Source of the DNA: Chitinophagaceae bacterium
GTDB lineage: Bacteria > Bacteroidota > Bacteroidia > Chitinophagales > Chitinophagaceae
DNA: 64,000 nt
NCBI GenBank assembly: GCA_016719165.1
Contig: JADKAJ010000004.1
Coordinates: forward strand, 124,001-188,000
Reading direction: 5' to 3'
Shown: piece after piece, positions 10,025 to 19,751 of the stretch
Position numbering within the stretch: the stretch's first letter is position 1
Layout: every line of letters starts with the position of its first letter
Made by a program: the position numbers and the translations under genes
Notes under the pieces: generated by a model
Databases searched by the model: none
Told to the model about the DNA's origin: nothing
The model's input: the letters and a program-made list of their open reading frames with translations, nothing else

Positions 10025-12478
10025 CTATTTTTTTGACCTCTCCCCGGGAAAATATTTTTTCAGTAGTGCGTTGAATTCCGGTGTGTCCCTGATGTAATCG
10101 AGATCTTTGTCGCTGGTAAGCTGGAAGTAGTTGCCAAACCCCAGCTTCAGTGATTTCTCCAGGCTCTCCAGCGCAACAGTTTTTTCTTGCAGAAGAGCCT
10201 TCCAGCAGGTATGATGATACCATGTCCATACATCAAACTCTTTGTATTTAAACAGCCAGTTAAAGACCATTTCCTGCTTGTCTTTCATGGCCAGTAATTG
10301 TTCATCCCGTAAATAACAGTAAAGTATAGATAGCCAGGAAAGATACTGCATGTTGAAAATATATGACTTTGTACTAAATTCTCTGAAAAGGCTGCTATCT
10401 GTAACGGTATACTCTTTATTAAAATACAGATCCATCCGTGTAACATAACCTTCCCTGCCTCCGGTGCTGTAATCGATTGTTGATATAAACCTGTCAATGG
10501 CCTTATAAAAATTCTTCTCTAATGTTTCGATAGTTCCAATGTTGAAATGAGAGAAAGGAACGGTACTGTCCGCCGCTAGTACCTTGTTGAAATAATAGCG
10601 GGCCGAGTCAGTATTGTTATTTACCATATACATGTGGCCTATATTATTATCGCAAACAGTACAAACACCGTATAAATTTTGGGTTAGCCGGTAGTAATAA
10701 ATGGCACTGTCCGGTTGATTGGATTTGGCAAAATAAACTGCGGTATAAAAATAATAATTGGCTGTATCTCCGGCAGCTACAAGAATCTGCCTGATGCATT
10801 GCCGGGCGGCTTCAGGTTTATTGTCATTAGAATACGCTTCGGATAACAGCCTGTATAGTTCTGTATATGCAGGATGAAGTTTGATGAGATCTTCGAAAAT
10901 AATGGCTGCTTTGTTAAATTCTTTTAGCTTCATGTATAACTGCCCAAGCGAAAATTTGGCCCAGAAGTTATTCGGACGCAGATCAAGGTATTTCTGCAAT
11001 TTTACAAATGCTTTTTCATAGTCATACACAAAGAAATAATGAGTACCCAGCGCATATAAGGTGTACGCAGCATTGGGTTCCAGCGTTTCTGATTCTTCCA
11101 GTAATTGAAGGGATTTTTCAACCGCTGGTTGCAGGCCGATATTATATTCCGATTCTGACAAGGCCCAGGTAAGGGACATGGCTTCCATAAACAATTTTCT
11201 TGCTTTCAGATTAGGAAACATATAATGTTGCTGACCCAGCAATTGCATGCAGCTATCCAGTTCCATGGCCGCATAATAACAAACATCTTTTGAAGAATAA
11301 CTGGTTTCTCCTCTCAGTAAAGGCGAAACGATAGAGTCAAAACGCTGGTTAAGTGCTGCAGCGAGATTGCGGCGCATGAGTGGTGTTAACGGGTTATCGG
11401 CATAGCGTTGAGAAAAAAACCTGTAGTCTTTCAGGGCATTTGTATCTTTTGGCCAGATAAGTTTTTTATCTGCCATGTTTCTTTGAAAAGAGAGATATAT
11501 CTTTTTGCCTTCAGGCTCCAGGGAATCGATATACTTTTCTTCCATCCCCTTTGGATTTACCCGGGCTAATGCCGGCCGGTCTTTGGCCTTTTGAATTTTT
11601 AAGGCGGTCAGTACCGAAGAGTTTACATTCACAAATGGCTTGCTGAGATCCCCCACTATCAGGGGGATTTGTTTTTCTTCACTGTAGGTTTCTACATTGT
11701 CCTTTATATAACGTTCCAGTTCAGAGAAGCTCACTTTGCTATCATTATTTCTGTCGGCAAGTCCTTTCATACCTTCTTCCAGGTGCAACGAAAATAAACC
11801 CCGTCCGCCACCCCATTCGGTACTTTCCAGGGAGAGCTGGTTGGGCTGACAGGAAAGGATCTTATATTCTTTACCCCATGACGAAGCTAATGCCGATGCA
11901 GTCCTTTCTATCCCTTTAATTCCACCATTTAAATTTCCGGAATGACAGGCATCCACAATAAATATCATTTCAACACCTTTTTCAGAAAGGGGAGATAAAT
12001 ATCTTTTTAGGTCAAGTATTTCCAGCACATCGTCTTTCATGCCGAAATAATTACCATTGGGACTATTATATAGCAGGAGCAGGCCATTTTCAATTTGTGT
12101 CAGGTCTTCCATATCACCATGACCGGCAAAAAAGAAATAAACCCTGTCACCGGATTTAGCTTTGCGGGCTATGATTGAAATGGCATCGGCCACATTATTA
12201 CGGGTGGCATTTTCATTAAGAAAGGTTTCCACGTTGACCCTTGGTACTTTGCCACCGGCATCACTAAGGAGGAACTCTTCAAAAGCCTGGGCATCTTTAT
12301 GAGCAAACTGCAGGTCCGGCACCACTTTATAATCACTGATACCGATAATAATACCATAGGTATCACCTTTTTTGCCAGTCGTATCCGATGATTTTTTAAA
12401 TCCTCTTTCATCGGGTTGAGCATTGGCTTGCAGGAAAAGCAATGTGCAAAATGAAAATATGATAAACCGATTCAACAT
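10025..12478 (-). CDS. Secreted caspase-family protein with EF-hand-like loop and TPR repeats
   Basis: An 817-residue protein with a signal peptide (residues 1-20, ending LFLQANAQ) and an N-terminal caspase domain: YGIIIGISDY at 41-50, catalytic His120 in FFAGHGD and Cys178 in VDACHSGN. Residues 242-253 (DRNNDSKVSFSE) match a canonical EF-hand calcium loop, with D, N, D, S and E at positions 1, 3, 5, 9 and 12. The region about 450-660 holds several tetratricopeptide units (AAYTLYALGTHYFFVYDYEK, FWAKFSLGQLYMKLKEFNKA), suggesting protein binding. It is divergent from the next caspase gene, with only about 175 bases between them. Its targets are unknown. Confidence 0.9.
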   Translation of the reverse strand: MLNRFIIFSFCTLLFLQANAQPDERGFKKSSDTTGKKGDTYGIIIGISDYKVVPDLQFAHKDAQAFEEFLLSDAGGKVPRVNVETFLNENATRNNVADAISIIARKAKSGDRVYFFFAGHGDMEDLTQIENGLLLLYNSPNGNYFGMKDDVLEILDLKRYLSPLSEKGVEMIFIVDACHSGNLNGGIKGIERTASALASSWGKEYKILSCQPNQLSLESTEWGGGRGLFSLHLEEGMKGLADRNNDSKVSFSELERYIKDNVETYSEEKQIPLIVGDLSKPFVNVNSSVLTALKIQKAKDRPALARVNPKGMEEKYIDSLEPEGKKIYLSFQRNMADKKLIWPKDTNALKDYRFFSQRYADNPLTPLMRRNLAAALNQRFDSIVSPLLRGETSYSSKDVCYYAAMELDSCMQLLGQQHYMFPNLKARKLFMEAMSLTWALSESEYNIGLQPAVEKSLQLLEESETLEPNAAYTLYALGTHYFFVYDYEKAFVKLQKYLDLRPNNFWAKFSLGQLYMKLKEFNKAAIIFEDLIKLHPAYTELYRLLSEAYSNDNKPEAARQCIRQILVAAGDTANYYFYTAVYFAKSNQPDSAIYYYRLTQNLYGVCTVCDNNIGHMYMVNNNTDSARYYFNKVLAADSTVPFSHFNIGTIETLEKNFYKAIDRFISTIDYSTGGREGYVTRMDLYFNKEYTVTDSSLFREFSTKSYIFNMQYLSWLSILYCYLRDEQLLAMKDKQEMVFNWLFKYKEFDVWTWYHHTCWKALLQEKTVALESLEKSLKLGFGNYFQLTSDKDLDYIRDTPEFNALLKKYFPGERSKK

Positions 12479-12654
12479 TATTTTTAGAATTCTATTTTCA
12501 TATTGTGTAATAAATTATTACCAGTACTCATAAATCAATTTAAAGATAATACAGTTTGGTAAAGAAGCCGCTACCCGCACCAGGGTATTGGTGAACTCCC
12601 TTAATAGCTATACCTTTTCAGTAAATTATATTAATGCGATTATTTTTAGATGCA

Positions 12655-14856
12655 ATGAAGAACAGATCGGTTGTATTAATGCTGGTTGGATTATTTTCTT
12701 CTCTTGTTTCTTTGGGCAATCCGGGAATTGTGGTTGGCGCAACCTATGTACTGGCAAAAAGCCAGTACCCGCAGGTTTTAAAAAAACATGATCCAGTGGC
12801 AATATACATTGTATATAAAGGAGCGTTGATCGGCAGCAATTGGAGAAATACTTTTTTTCGTGGGGATACTATTATTAACCTGAAAGGTTTTATAGATTCA
12901 ACAAAAGGGGGATTGAGGGCCTATCGGCTCATTTTTGGAAGTGAAGAAAACATTGACAGTGCCTGGCAGATGGATAATAAATTCCGTGTGACAGATAAGG
13001 TCTTTAATTTGGGTAATAATATAGTTCGGGTCTTTGCGTATGACTCAACACAGCAGGTTACAGATAAGTTTGTTTTTAATTATGCACTGAAATTTAAAGA
13101 AACAGGAAAGCAGGTTCCGTCGTTAAGTCGTTTATTACGGGAGGAGATAGTTTTTACTATTTCAGACAGGAATAAGTTTTCAGTTGGTGCTGCGTGGATA
13201 CTTTCTATTGGTATCAACAGGTATGAAGGAAAAGCAATCAGTCCCTTTGCGAATTGCGAATCGGATGCTATCTCCTATAACACATTTTTTAAGAAAAAAT
13301 ACCTGGAGAAATTTGGTAACCGGGATTCTGGTTTCAATTATAACGAGTATCTTCTGACAGGGAAAAATGCTACAAAAGAAGCAATTCTGAATGCATTAAA
13401 AGATATTGCAGCAAAAGCTGCACCTAATGATTTCTTTGTTTTCAATTTTAGCGGTTTTAGTAACCCTGTTTCCTTTGATTCTTCCAATTATTTCACTTAC
13501 TTCTTCCCTTACGATGTGAATGGTTATGCTAAGGACTTTGTGTCCTATACAGACCGTTACCAGGAAGAAGTCAGCGATAAACTAATTTCACTGAAAGTGC
13601 TGCAGGAGCATATCCAGGTGATACCGGCTATCAATCAGTTATTTATTACTGAAGCAGGGCCAACAAAAAATTTCAAGACAGAGTTTATCAGGATGTTAAT
13701 GCAAAATTCTCCCACTGTAGCAGGTATCCTCAATAAAAACAGGGTGATCATTGTTCCAAATGGATTTGGGAGGGATGATTTCCGGTGCAATGATTCAGTA
13801 ATTAGAAAAGGGCCTATTAACTATTTCATAACTTCCCTGGATAGTACATTAAATATCTATGATTTATTTACTGAAGGTCATAAGTCCGGGGAGATTGTTT
13901 TTAACCTTAAAAACAGGGAAGTGGAATGCCGGTCGTTTGGATACAGCTACTTCGATGTGTTCTTTGAAAAGCAATTTCTCCAGCAGTACAATGAGATATT
14001 TGGTGATGAAAGGGCTGAGACAAGGGGGATGAAGGTCAGGCCAAAGGAAATGCAACAGGAAGTGGCAGGCCTGACAGGTAAACGATACGCTTTGGTGGTG
14101 GGGACTGATAATTACAGGGGAAATGGCTGGAAAAAATTAAGTAACCCTATTAAAGATGCAAGGGCAGTGGCTGATGAGTTTGCCAATTCGTACGGATTTG
14201 AGGTTCAATTACTGGAAGATAAACCTATGGATACAATATATAAGGCCATCCGTGAGTATTATCTTATTGCAAAACCCAATGACCAACTGGTAATTTATTT
14301 TGCCGGCCATGGTGATGTTGATGATGAATTGCTTGACGATGGTTTTATTGTCTGCTCCGATTCAAAATCAGTGGATAATGATCCTGTTCGTAACACTTAT
14401 ATACCTTATCAGAAACTTCAGAAAATGTTAAACAATATACCGGCCCGGCAGGTACTGGTTTTATTGGATGTTTGTCATGGCGGGGTGTTTGATCAGAAAA
14501 TATTTGAGAAAGAGAAAAGGGAAGGGCTTTCCGGAATTCTTTCAAATAAAAACGTATTACAGTTTTTAAAAGATAAGTTACCGCTGAGAACAAGAAAATT
14601 TCTGTCATCTGTAGGTTCAGAACCAGCTTTTGATGGTAAAGCGGGTCGTCATTCTCCTTTTGCCAATTTACTATTGCAGGTATTGAGAGCAAAGGGAGCA
14701 GGTTCAAATGGAATTGTTACGCTGACAGATATTTTCAGGGTACTACAAACAGCAAGTATGAATGAAACGGCGACATTAAAGATATCTCCGGCTATGGCAG
14801 ATTTTGGAAATGTGGATGCCTTCAGTGAGTTCATTTTTATCCCGGTCGAAAAATAG
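12655..14856 (+). CDS. Tandem caspase-fold protein: degenerate module followed by intact C14 module
   Basis: A 733-residue secreted protein (signal peptide MKNRSVVLMLVGLFSSLVSLG). I prefer this ATG; an in-frame ATG 21 bases upstream is possible. Residues about 179-340 look like a caspase fold (AAWILSIGINRYEG, then NDFFVFNFSGFSN) in which the expected A-G-H-G is replaced by F-S-G-F and the D-x-C-H motif by ITEAGPT, so it should be inactive. The second module (about 477-720) is intact: RYALVVGTDNY, His552 in YFAGHGD, Cys607 in LDVCHGG. The N-terminal 160 residues may form beta-rich adhesion or binding domains. A pseudo-protease may regulate the active one; this is inference. Confidence 0.87.
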   Translation: MKNRSVVLMLVGLFSSLVSLGNPGIVVGATYVLAKSQYPQVLKKHDPVAIYIVYKGALIGSNWRNTFFRGDTIINLKGFIDSTKGGLRAYRLIFGSEENIDSAWQMDNKFRVTDKVFNLGNNIVRVFAYDSTQQVTDKFVFNYALKFKETGKQVPSLSRLLREEIVFTISDRNKFSVGAAWILSIGINRYEGKAISPFANCESDAISYNTFFKKKYLEKFGNRDSGFNYNEYLLTGKNATKEAILNALKDIAAKAAPNDFFVFNFSGFSNPVSFDSSNYFTYFFPYDVNGYAKDFVSYTDRYQEEVSDKLISLKVLQEHIQVIPAINQLFITEAGPTKNFKTEFIRMLMQNSPTVAGILNKNRVIIVPNGFGRDDFRCNDSVIRKGPINYFITSLDSTLNIYDLFTEGHKSGEIVFNLKNREVECRSFGYSYFDVFFEKQFLQQYNEIFGDERAETRGMKVRPKEMQQEVAGLTGKRYALVVGTDNYRGNGWKKLSNPIKDARAVADEFANSYGFEVQLLEDKPMDTIYKAIREYYLIAKPNDQLVIYFAGHGDVDDELLDDGFIVCSDSKSVDNDPVRNTYIPYQKLQKMLNNIPARQVLVLLDVCHGGVFDQKIFEKEKREGLSGILSNKNVLQFLKDKLPLRTRKFLSSVGSEPAFDGKAGRHSPFANLLLQVLRAKGAGSNGIVTLTDIFRVLQTASMNETATLKISPAMADFGNVDAFSEFIFIPVEK

Positions 14857-14884
14857 TTACCAATAAAGTGAACGGAAATAAATT

Positions 14885-14921
14885 AAAAAGAGGTTCAGAT
14901 TAAGTATCTGAACCTCTTTTT
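14885..14921. terminator. Bidirectional terminator between the tandem caspase gene and tRNA-Glu
   Basis: A 16-bp stem (AAAAAGAGGTTCAGAT / ATCTGAACCTCTTTTT) with a 5-nt loop. It has an A run on one side and a T run on the other, so it can terminate both converging transcripts. Confidence 0.9.
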
Positions 14922-14923
14922 TG

Positions 14924-14995
14924 TAGCCCGTACGAGATTCGAACTCGTATCACCACCGTGAAAGGGTGGTGTCCTAACCCTTAGACGAACGGGCC
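14924..14995 (-). tRNA. tRNA-Glu (anticodon TTC)
   Basis: Read on the minus strand, the acceptor arm GGCCCGT pairs with ACGGGCT. The anticodon stem-loop is CCACC-CTTTCAC-GGTGG, with anticodon TTC, and the T loop is GAGTTCGAATCTC. CCA is not encoded. 72 nt. Confidence 0.96.
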
Positions 14996-15233
14996 GTTTT
15001 AAGGGACGGCAAAGATAGGTTTGCACAACTTTTTTGCCAAATGTTTTTCGCTTTGTTTTTCCCACATCCTGTTCAGGCTTTTTAACCCTCAAAATCACCC
15101 TTCTTTTTCACCCTATTAGTGTACCTTCGCACCGCAAATTAAAAATGCAAAACCGGCTTAGTTTTCTTAAAAAAGCTGGATGCTAAGCTCTTAAAATTTC
15201 AGTTTTTTAAACTCTTAAACTTTTAAACCTACC

Positions 15234-16247
15234 ATGAGCACAGTTAAAGTTGCCATTAATGGCTTTGGACGTATCGGACGTCTTGCTTACCGACAGATAT
15301 ATAATATGGAAGGAATTGATGTGGTGGCCATCAACGATCTTACCAGCCCTAAAGTACTGGCCCATCTGCTCAAGTATGACAGCGCCCAGGGTCGCTTCGA
15401 TGCCGATGTAAAATCTACCGAAGATTCAATTGTGGTAAACGGTGATATATTAAAGATATATGCACAAAAAGATCCTTCACAGATTCCTTGGGCCAGCCAT
15501 GATGTGGATGTGGTGCTGGAATGCACCGGGTTCTTCACCGACAAAGAAAAAGCATCTGCACACCTGAAGGCTGGCGCAAAAAGAGTGGTGATCTCCGCTC
15601 CTGCAACCGGCGATCTGAAAACCGTTGTCTTTAATGTTAACCACAGTATACTTGATGGCACTGAAACTATCATTTCCTGTGCTTCCTGTACTACCAATTG
15701 CCTGGCTCCAATGGCCAAAGTATTGAATGATAAATACGGCATTATTACGGGTATCATGACAACAATCCATGCGTATACCAACGACCAGAATACACTGGAT
15801 GCGCCTCATGCGAAAGGTGATTTACGCAGGGCAAGGGCGGCAGCAGCCAATATTGTACCTAACTCCACCGGTGCTGCAAAAGCTATTGGCTTGGTATTAC
15901 CCGAATTAAAAGGCAAACTGGATGGTAGTGCCCAACGGGTGCCTACTATTACCGGGTCTTTGACAGAACTTACTTCTATCTTAAATAAGCCTGTTACGAT
16001 TCAGGAGATCAATGCGGCAATGAAAGAAGCAGCGAATGAATCATTTGGCTACACAGAAGATGAGATTGTAAGCAGCGATATCATCGGTATTCATTTTGGT
16101 TCCCTGTTTGATGCAACACAAACAAAAGTTATGACGGTAGGAGATAAACAACTGGTAAAAACAGTAAGCTGGTACGATAATGAAATGAGTTATGTAAGTC
16201 AGCTGGTAAGAACAGTGAATTATTTTGCTAAGTTGATCGGTAAGTAA
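15234..16247 (+). CDS. gapA: Type I glyceraldehyde-3-phosphate dehydrogenase
   Basis: The glycolytic enzyme that oxidises glyceraldehyde-3-phosphate to 1,3-bisphosphoglycerate using NAD. 337 residues, the usual length. Visible are the NAD-binding [11 protein letters not shown], the active-site [17 protein letters not shown] (catalytic Cys near residue 152 with the following His in [10 protein letters not shown]) and the C-terminal [25 protein letters not shown] element at 15122-15129 is a 7/8 match to the Bacteroidota -7 box, about 105 bases upstream. A strong terminator follows; pgk, the next glycolytic step, lies two genes downstream. Confidence 0.98.
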   Translation: MSTVKVAINGFGRIGRLAYRQIYNMEGIDVVAINDLTSPKVLAHLLKYDSAQGRFDADVKSTEDSIVVNGDILKIYAQKDPSQIPWASHDVDVVLECTGFFTDKEKASAHLKAGAKRVVISAPATGDLKTVVFNVNHSILDGTETIISCASCTTNCLAPMAKVLNDKYGIITGIMTTIHAYTNDQNTLDAPHAKGDLRRARAAAANIVPNSTGAAKAIGLVLPELKGKLDGSAQRVPTITGSLTELTSILNKPVTIQEINAAMKEAANESFGYTEDEIVSSDIIGIHFGSLFDATQTKVMTVGDKQLVKTVSWYDNEMSYVSQLVRTVNYFAKLIGK

Positions 16248-16255
16248 TTTTTTAT

Positions 16256-16294
16256 TACCGCAGTAAACTGGTCATCAGTTTGCTGCGGTATTTT
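16256..16294 (+). terminator. Terminator after gapA
   Basis: A 15-bp stem with one G-T wobble (TACCGCAGTAAACTG / CAGTTTGCTGCGGTA), a 5-nt loop and TTTT, starting 8 bases after the gapA stop. Confidence 0.85.
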
Positions 16295-16304
16295 AAGCGG
16301 CTTT

Positions 16305-16661
16305 ATGAAGATTAAGAATATTGAGGGGCTTTCTGCATACGATTTGCAGCAAGAAGCTGAAAAAGGAGGAAAATTTGTATACTTCGCATTCACAATATCG
16401 CTTTTGGTTATAACATTCAAGCGTACCTCCGGCGTCTACCTGGTGAGGAAAGGGGAAAGAATAGTATCAAAGGGGCTGCCTTTTACAATGATCTCGGCTT
16501 TATTCGGATGGTGGGGACTTCCTTTTGGGCCAAAGTATACATTGGAGAGCATTCGTACCAATTTGAATGGGGGTAAAGACGTTACCGATGAAGTGATGGC
16601 TACGGTTGCAGGTCATATATTATTTCGGGAAACGCAGGCTGAAAAAGCACATCAGCATTAG
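16305..16661 (+). CDS. Conserved hypothetical membrane-associated protein
   Basis: A 118-residue protein without a family I can name. It starts MKIKNIEGLSAYDLQQEAEKGGKFVYF, followed by hydrophobic segments at about 27-40 (FAFTISLLVITF) and 58-73 (LPFTMISALFGWWGLPFG), then a soluble tail (YTLESIRTNLNGGKDVTDEV). A double-glycine bend and a Trp pair divide the helices, suggesting two short membrane-dipping segments. It lies between gapA and pgk, 29 bases before pgk, and may be cotranscribed with it. Confidence 0.72.
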   Translation: MKIKNIEGLSAYDLQQEAEKGGKFVYFAFTISLLVITFKRTSGVYLVRKGERIVSKGLPFTMISALFGWWGLPFGPKYTLESIRTNLNGGKDVTDEVMATVAGHILFRETQAEKAHQH

Positions 16662-16690
16662 CCTGATTCATTCATTTCAAAAAAAATACT

Positions 16691-17887
16691 ATGTCAAAAT
16701 TCGCTGCTCATGATTTTAAAGGTCAGAAGGCACTTATCCGTGTCGACTTTAATGTACCACTGAATGATAAGTATGAAATAACAGATGACAACCGTATGAG
16801 GGCTGCTGTTCCTACGATTAAAAAAATATTGAATGATGGTGGAAGTGTTATCCTGATGAGTCACCTGGGAAGACCCAAAGATGGCCCCACAGAAAAATAT
16901 TCATTAAAACATTTGATACAACACCTGAGTGAATTATTGGGCGGAACAACCGTATTGTTTGCCAATGATTGTATTGGCGAACAGGCTTATTTAACTGCAG
17001 GAATGATTCGTCCCGGCGAAGTATTGTTGCTCGAGAACCTGCGTTTTTATAAAGAAGAAGAAAAAGGAGATAAAGTGTTTGCAGAAAAATTATCGAAACT
17101 GGGCGATCTGTGGATAAATGATGCTTTTGGTACAGCGCACCGGGCTCATGCCTCTACGGCTATCATTGCTGAGTTTTTCCCGGCAGAAAAAAGGATGTTT
17201 GGATTATTAATGGAAGGCGAAGTTGCCAGCGCTGAGAAAGTATTGCATAAATCTGAGAAACCTTTTGTAGCAATAATAGGCGGCGCAAAAGTTAGTGACA
17301 AGATACTGATCATTGAAAATCTACTGGAAAGAGCTACTGATATTATCATTGGCGGAGGGATGGCCTATACTTTCATGAAAGCAAGGGGTGGTAAAATAGG
17401 AAACTCTTTATGTGAAGAAGACCGCCTTGCAACAGCGCTTGAAATTCTGCAGAAGGCAAAAGAGAAAAATGTAAGTATACATCTTCCGGAAGATTCTGTT
17501 ATTGCTGATAAATTTGATGCAAATGCAAATACAGCCGTTGCACCCAGTGATGCTATACCCGATGGATGGATGGGACTTGACATTGGCCCCAAAGCAGCTG
17601 GTATATTCACAGAAGTAATCAAAAAATCAAAAACCATTTTATGGAACGGCCCTATGGGTGTTTTTGAAATGGAAAAATTCCAGAAAGGTACCCGGGCTGT
17701 GGCAGTTGCTATCGCAGAAGCCACAGAAAGCGGAGCCTTTTCCCTGGTAGGTGGCGGCGATTCTGTAGCTGCCGTTAACCAATTTGGTTTTGCAGATAAA
17801 GTAAGCTATGTGTCTACCGGCGGTGGTGCCATGCTTGAATACTTTGAAGGCAAGGTTCTTCCGGGGATTGCTGCCGTGCAATCTTAA
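16691..17887 (+). CDS. pgk: Phosphoglycerate kinase
   Basis: The glycolytic enzyme that moves the acyl phosphate of 1,3-bisphosphoglycerate to ADP. 398 residues, the normal length. Typical blocks are [68 protein letters not shown] and [15 protein letters not shown]. It forms a glycolysis locus with gapA upstream. A terminator follows about 40 bases after the stop. Confidence 0.98.
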   Translation: MSKFAAHDFKGQKALIRVDFNVPLNDKYEITDDNRMRAAVPTIKKILNDGGSVILMSHLGRPKDGPTEKYSLKHLIQHLSELLGGTTVLFANDCIGEQAYLTAGMIRPGEVLLLENLRFYKEEEKGDKVFAEKLSKLGDLWINDAFGTAHRAHASTAIIAEFFPAEKRMFGLLMEGEVASAEKVLHKSEKPFVAIIGGAKVSDKILIIENLLERATDIIIGGGMAYTFMKARGGKIGNSLCEEDRLATALEILQKAKEKNVSIHLPEDSVIADKFDANANTAVAPSDAIPDGWMGLDIGPKAAGIFTEVIKKSKTILWNGPMGVFEMEKFQKGTRAVAVAIAEATESGAFSLVGGGDSVAAVNQFGFADKVSYVSTGGGAMLEYFEGKVLPGIAAVQS

Positions 17888-17927
17888 AACACAGAAGGGT
17901 TGCAATACCCGTAAAAAATATAAAAAT

Positions 17928-17955
17928 GTCCCTGTTTAAAATCAGGGGCTTTTTT
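17928..17955 (+). terminator. Terminator after pgk
   Basis: A 7-bp stem (GTCCCTG / CAGGGGC, one wobble) with an 8-nt loop, followed by six T. Confidence 0.8.
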
Positions 17956-18071
17956 GTGACCAGTCCGGCTCTTGATGATCATTTACCGGCTGTCAGCTGC
18001 TGTATGCCGAAAATCAGCGAATGGCAATAACAAAATTCCTATTTTTAATATCTAAACAAAACCCCATTAAC

Positions 18072-18665
18072 ATGAAAGGAACCCGTAATCTCACCATCTT
18101 AGTTGTACTTGGCTTGCTGCTCATACTGGGCGTATGGGGATGCAATGGGTATAATGCCGTCATCAAACAGGATGAAACAGTTAAAAAAACATGGAACAAC
18201 GTAAACACTGAATATCAGAAAAGATCTGACCTCGTCGGTAATCTTGTTAATACAGTAAAAGGTGCCGCTAATTTTGAACAGGAAACATTGACAAAATTAG
18301 TGGAGGCCCGTGCCAAAGCCACCTCTATCAATCTAACAGCTGACCAGTTAACTCCGGAGAATATGGCAAAATTCCAGGAAGCACAGGGACAAATGTCTGG
18401 TGCATTGAGCCGCTTGCTGGCTGTAGTGGAAAACTATCCTGATCTGAAAGCCAGCCAAAACTTCCTGCAGTTGCAGAGGCAATTGGAAGAAATTGAGAAT
18501 GATGTCCGCAATTCAAGAAAGTCTTTTAATGAAGCTATCAATACGTACAATACCAAGGTAAGATCATTCCCGGTGAACTTGCTGGCAGGTATGTTTGGGT
18601 TCAAGGCAAAAGAAGGTTTCAAGGCGGATGAAGGTGCCGAGAAAGCTCCAAAAGTAGAATTCTAA
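18072..18665 (+). CDS. LemA family protein (first copy)
   Basis: A 197-residue single-span membrane protein of the LemA family, whose biochemical role is not established. An N-terminal hydrophobic segment (LTILVVLGLLLILGVWGC) is followed by the family core WNNVNTEYQKRSDLVGNLVNTVKGAANFEQETL, a helical region (about 90-160) and SFPVNLLAGMFGFKAKEGF near the C-terminus. I start at MKGTRN; the frame is open 17 codons further upstream, but that stretch has no family similarity. It is 11 bases before a second LemA gene, and two TPM-domain genes follow. Confidence 0.93.
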   Translation: MKGTRNLTILVVLGLLLILGVWGCNGYNAVIKQDETVKKTWNNVNTEYQKRSDLVGNLVNTVKGAANFEQETLTKLVEARAKATSINLTADQLTPENMAKFQEAQGQMSGALSRLLAVVENYPDLKASQNFLQLQRQLEEIENDVRNSRKSFNEAINTYNTKVRSFPVNLLAGMFGFKAKEGFKADEGAEKAPKVEF

Positions 18666-18676
18666 GAATAGCTGAT

Positions 18677-19267
18677 ATGCAGCAAAAGAAATTTTCCGGC
18701 TATATAGTTGGCGGTGCTATCCTGCTTGTTCTTGCTATCTGGATAATCACTTCTTATAACGCTTTTGTCAATAAACAGGAGAAGGTTAAACTCCAATGGT
18801 CAGAGGTGCAAAACACTTACCAGCGCAGGATTGATCTGATCCCAAACCTGGTGAATGTAGTGAAAGGGGTTTCAGATTTTGAACAAACTACCCTGGAGAA
18901 AATTACAGAGGCAAGAAGCAAAGCGATAAATGGTTTGTCAGATAATGAAATATCAGGTGAAAATTATCAAAAGCAAAAACAATTGCAGGATACATTGGCA
19001 GCTGCTGCTAACCGATTGATCATTCAGATTGAAAAGTATCCGGCACTAAAAGGTACGACTGCTTATGCTGGTTTGCAAACACAACTGGAAGGAACAGAGA
19101 GAAGAATTAAAGTGGCCCGCAATGATTTTAATGAAGCGGTGGCAGCGTATAATAAAAAGGTAAGGGGCTTTCCATCAAACCTGGTGGCTGTTATTTTTGG
19201 ATTCAAAAAGAAAGAAGGTTTTGTCGCAGATACCGGAACTGAAAAAGCAGTAGAAATTAAATTTTAA
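18677..19267 (+). CDS. LemA family protein (second copy)
   Basis: 196 residues, clearly paralogous to the preceding gene, with the same order: an N-terminal transmembrane segment (YIVGGAILLVLAIWIITSY), the core WSEVQNTYQRRIDLIPNLVNVVKGVSDFEQTTLEKI, coiled helices, and the signature FPSNLVAVIFGFKKKEGF. The tight spacing on both sides indicates one operon of LemA, LemA, TPM and TPM. In Bacteroidota LemA and TPM-domain proteins are commonly neighbours, which suggests one membrane complex. The substrate is unknown. Confidence 0.93.
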   Translation: MQQKKFSGYIVGGAILLVLAIWIITSYNAFVNKQEKVKLQWSEVQNTYQRRIDLIPNLVNVVKGVSDFEQTTLEKITEARSKAINGLSDNEISGENYQKQKQLQDTLAAAANRLIIQIEKYPALKGTTAYAGLQTQLEGTERRIKVARNDFNEAVAAYNKKVRGFPSNLVAVIFGFKKKEGFVADTGTEKAVEIKF

Positions 19268-19284
19268 CTATTAACTACAATCTG

Positions 19285-19746
19285 TTGAAACTTTTTTCAT
19301 GGAATAAGAATAAGTCGCTCTTCAATGAAGAAGACAACCGGCTGATCGTAAAAGCGATCCGCCAGGCGGAGAAAAGGACCAGTGGAGAAGTCCGGGTATT
19401 TGTGGAAAGACATTGTCGTTTTATAGATGCAATAGACAGGGCGGCAGAAGTCTTCTTTTCTTTACAAATGGAAAAAACAGAACAACGGAATGCTGTATTG
19501 GTCTATGTGGCCCTTAAAGACCATCAGTTAGCTGTATTTGCTGATGAAGGAATTTATAAACAGACAGGCCAGGACTATTGGAACCAGATAGTTACTGAAA
19601 TGATACAAAGCTTCAACAAAGACTATTATGCTAAAGGTATAGCAGAATGTGTGATTCAGATAGGAGAGGCGCTGACAACTCATTTCCCCTTTGATAGTGA
19701 TACCGATAAAAATGAATTGCCTGATCATATCGTATTTGGCAGCTGA
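19285..19746 (+). CDS. TPM domain protein, cytoplasmic form
   Basis: A 153-residue protein with one TPM (TLP18.3/Psb32/MOLO-1) domain, recognised from VKAIRQAEKRTSGEVRVFVE, NAVLVYVALKDHQLAVFADEGI and the tail FNKDYYAKGIAECVIQIGEAL. It lacks the signal peptide and Gly-rich tail of its neighbour. The best start is TTG, giving MKLFSWNKNK; the nearby ATG at 19299 is out of frame. It sits 17 bases after the second lemA and 5 bases before the next TPM gene. Confidence 0.85.
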   Translation: MKLFSWNKNKSLFNEEDNRLIVKAIRQAEKRTSGEVRVFVERHCRFIDAIDRAAEVFFSLQMEKTEQRNAVLVYVALKDHQLAVFADEGIYKQTGQDYWNQIVTEMIQSFNKDYYAKGIAECVIQIGEALTTHFPFDSDTDKNELPDHIVFGS

Positions 19747-19751
19747 TTTTC

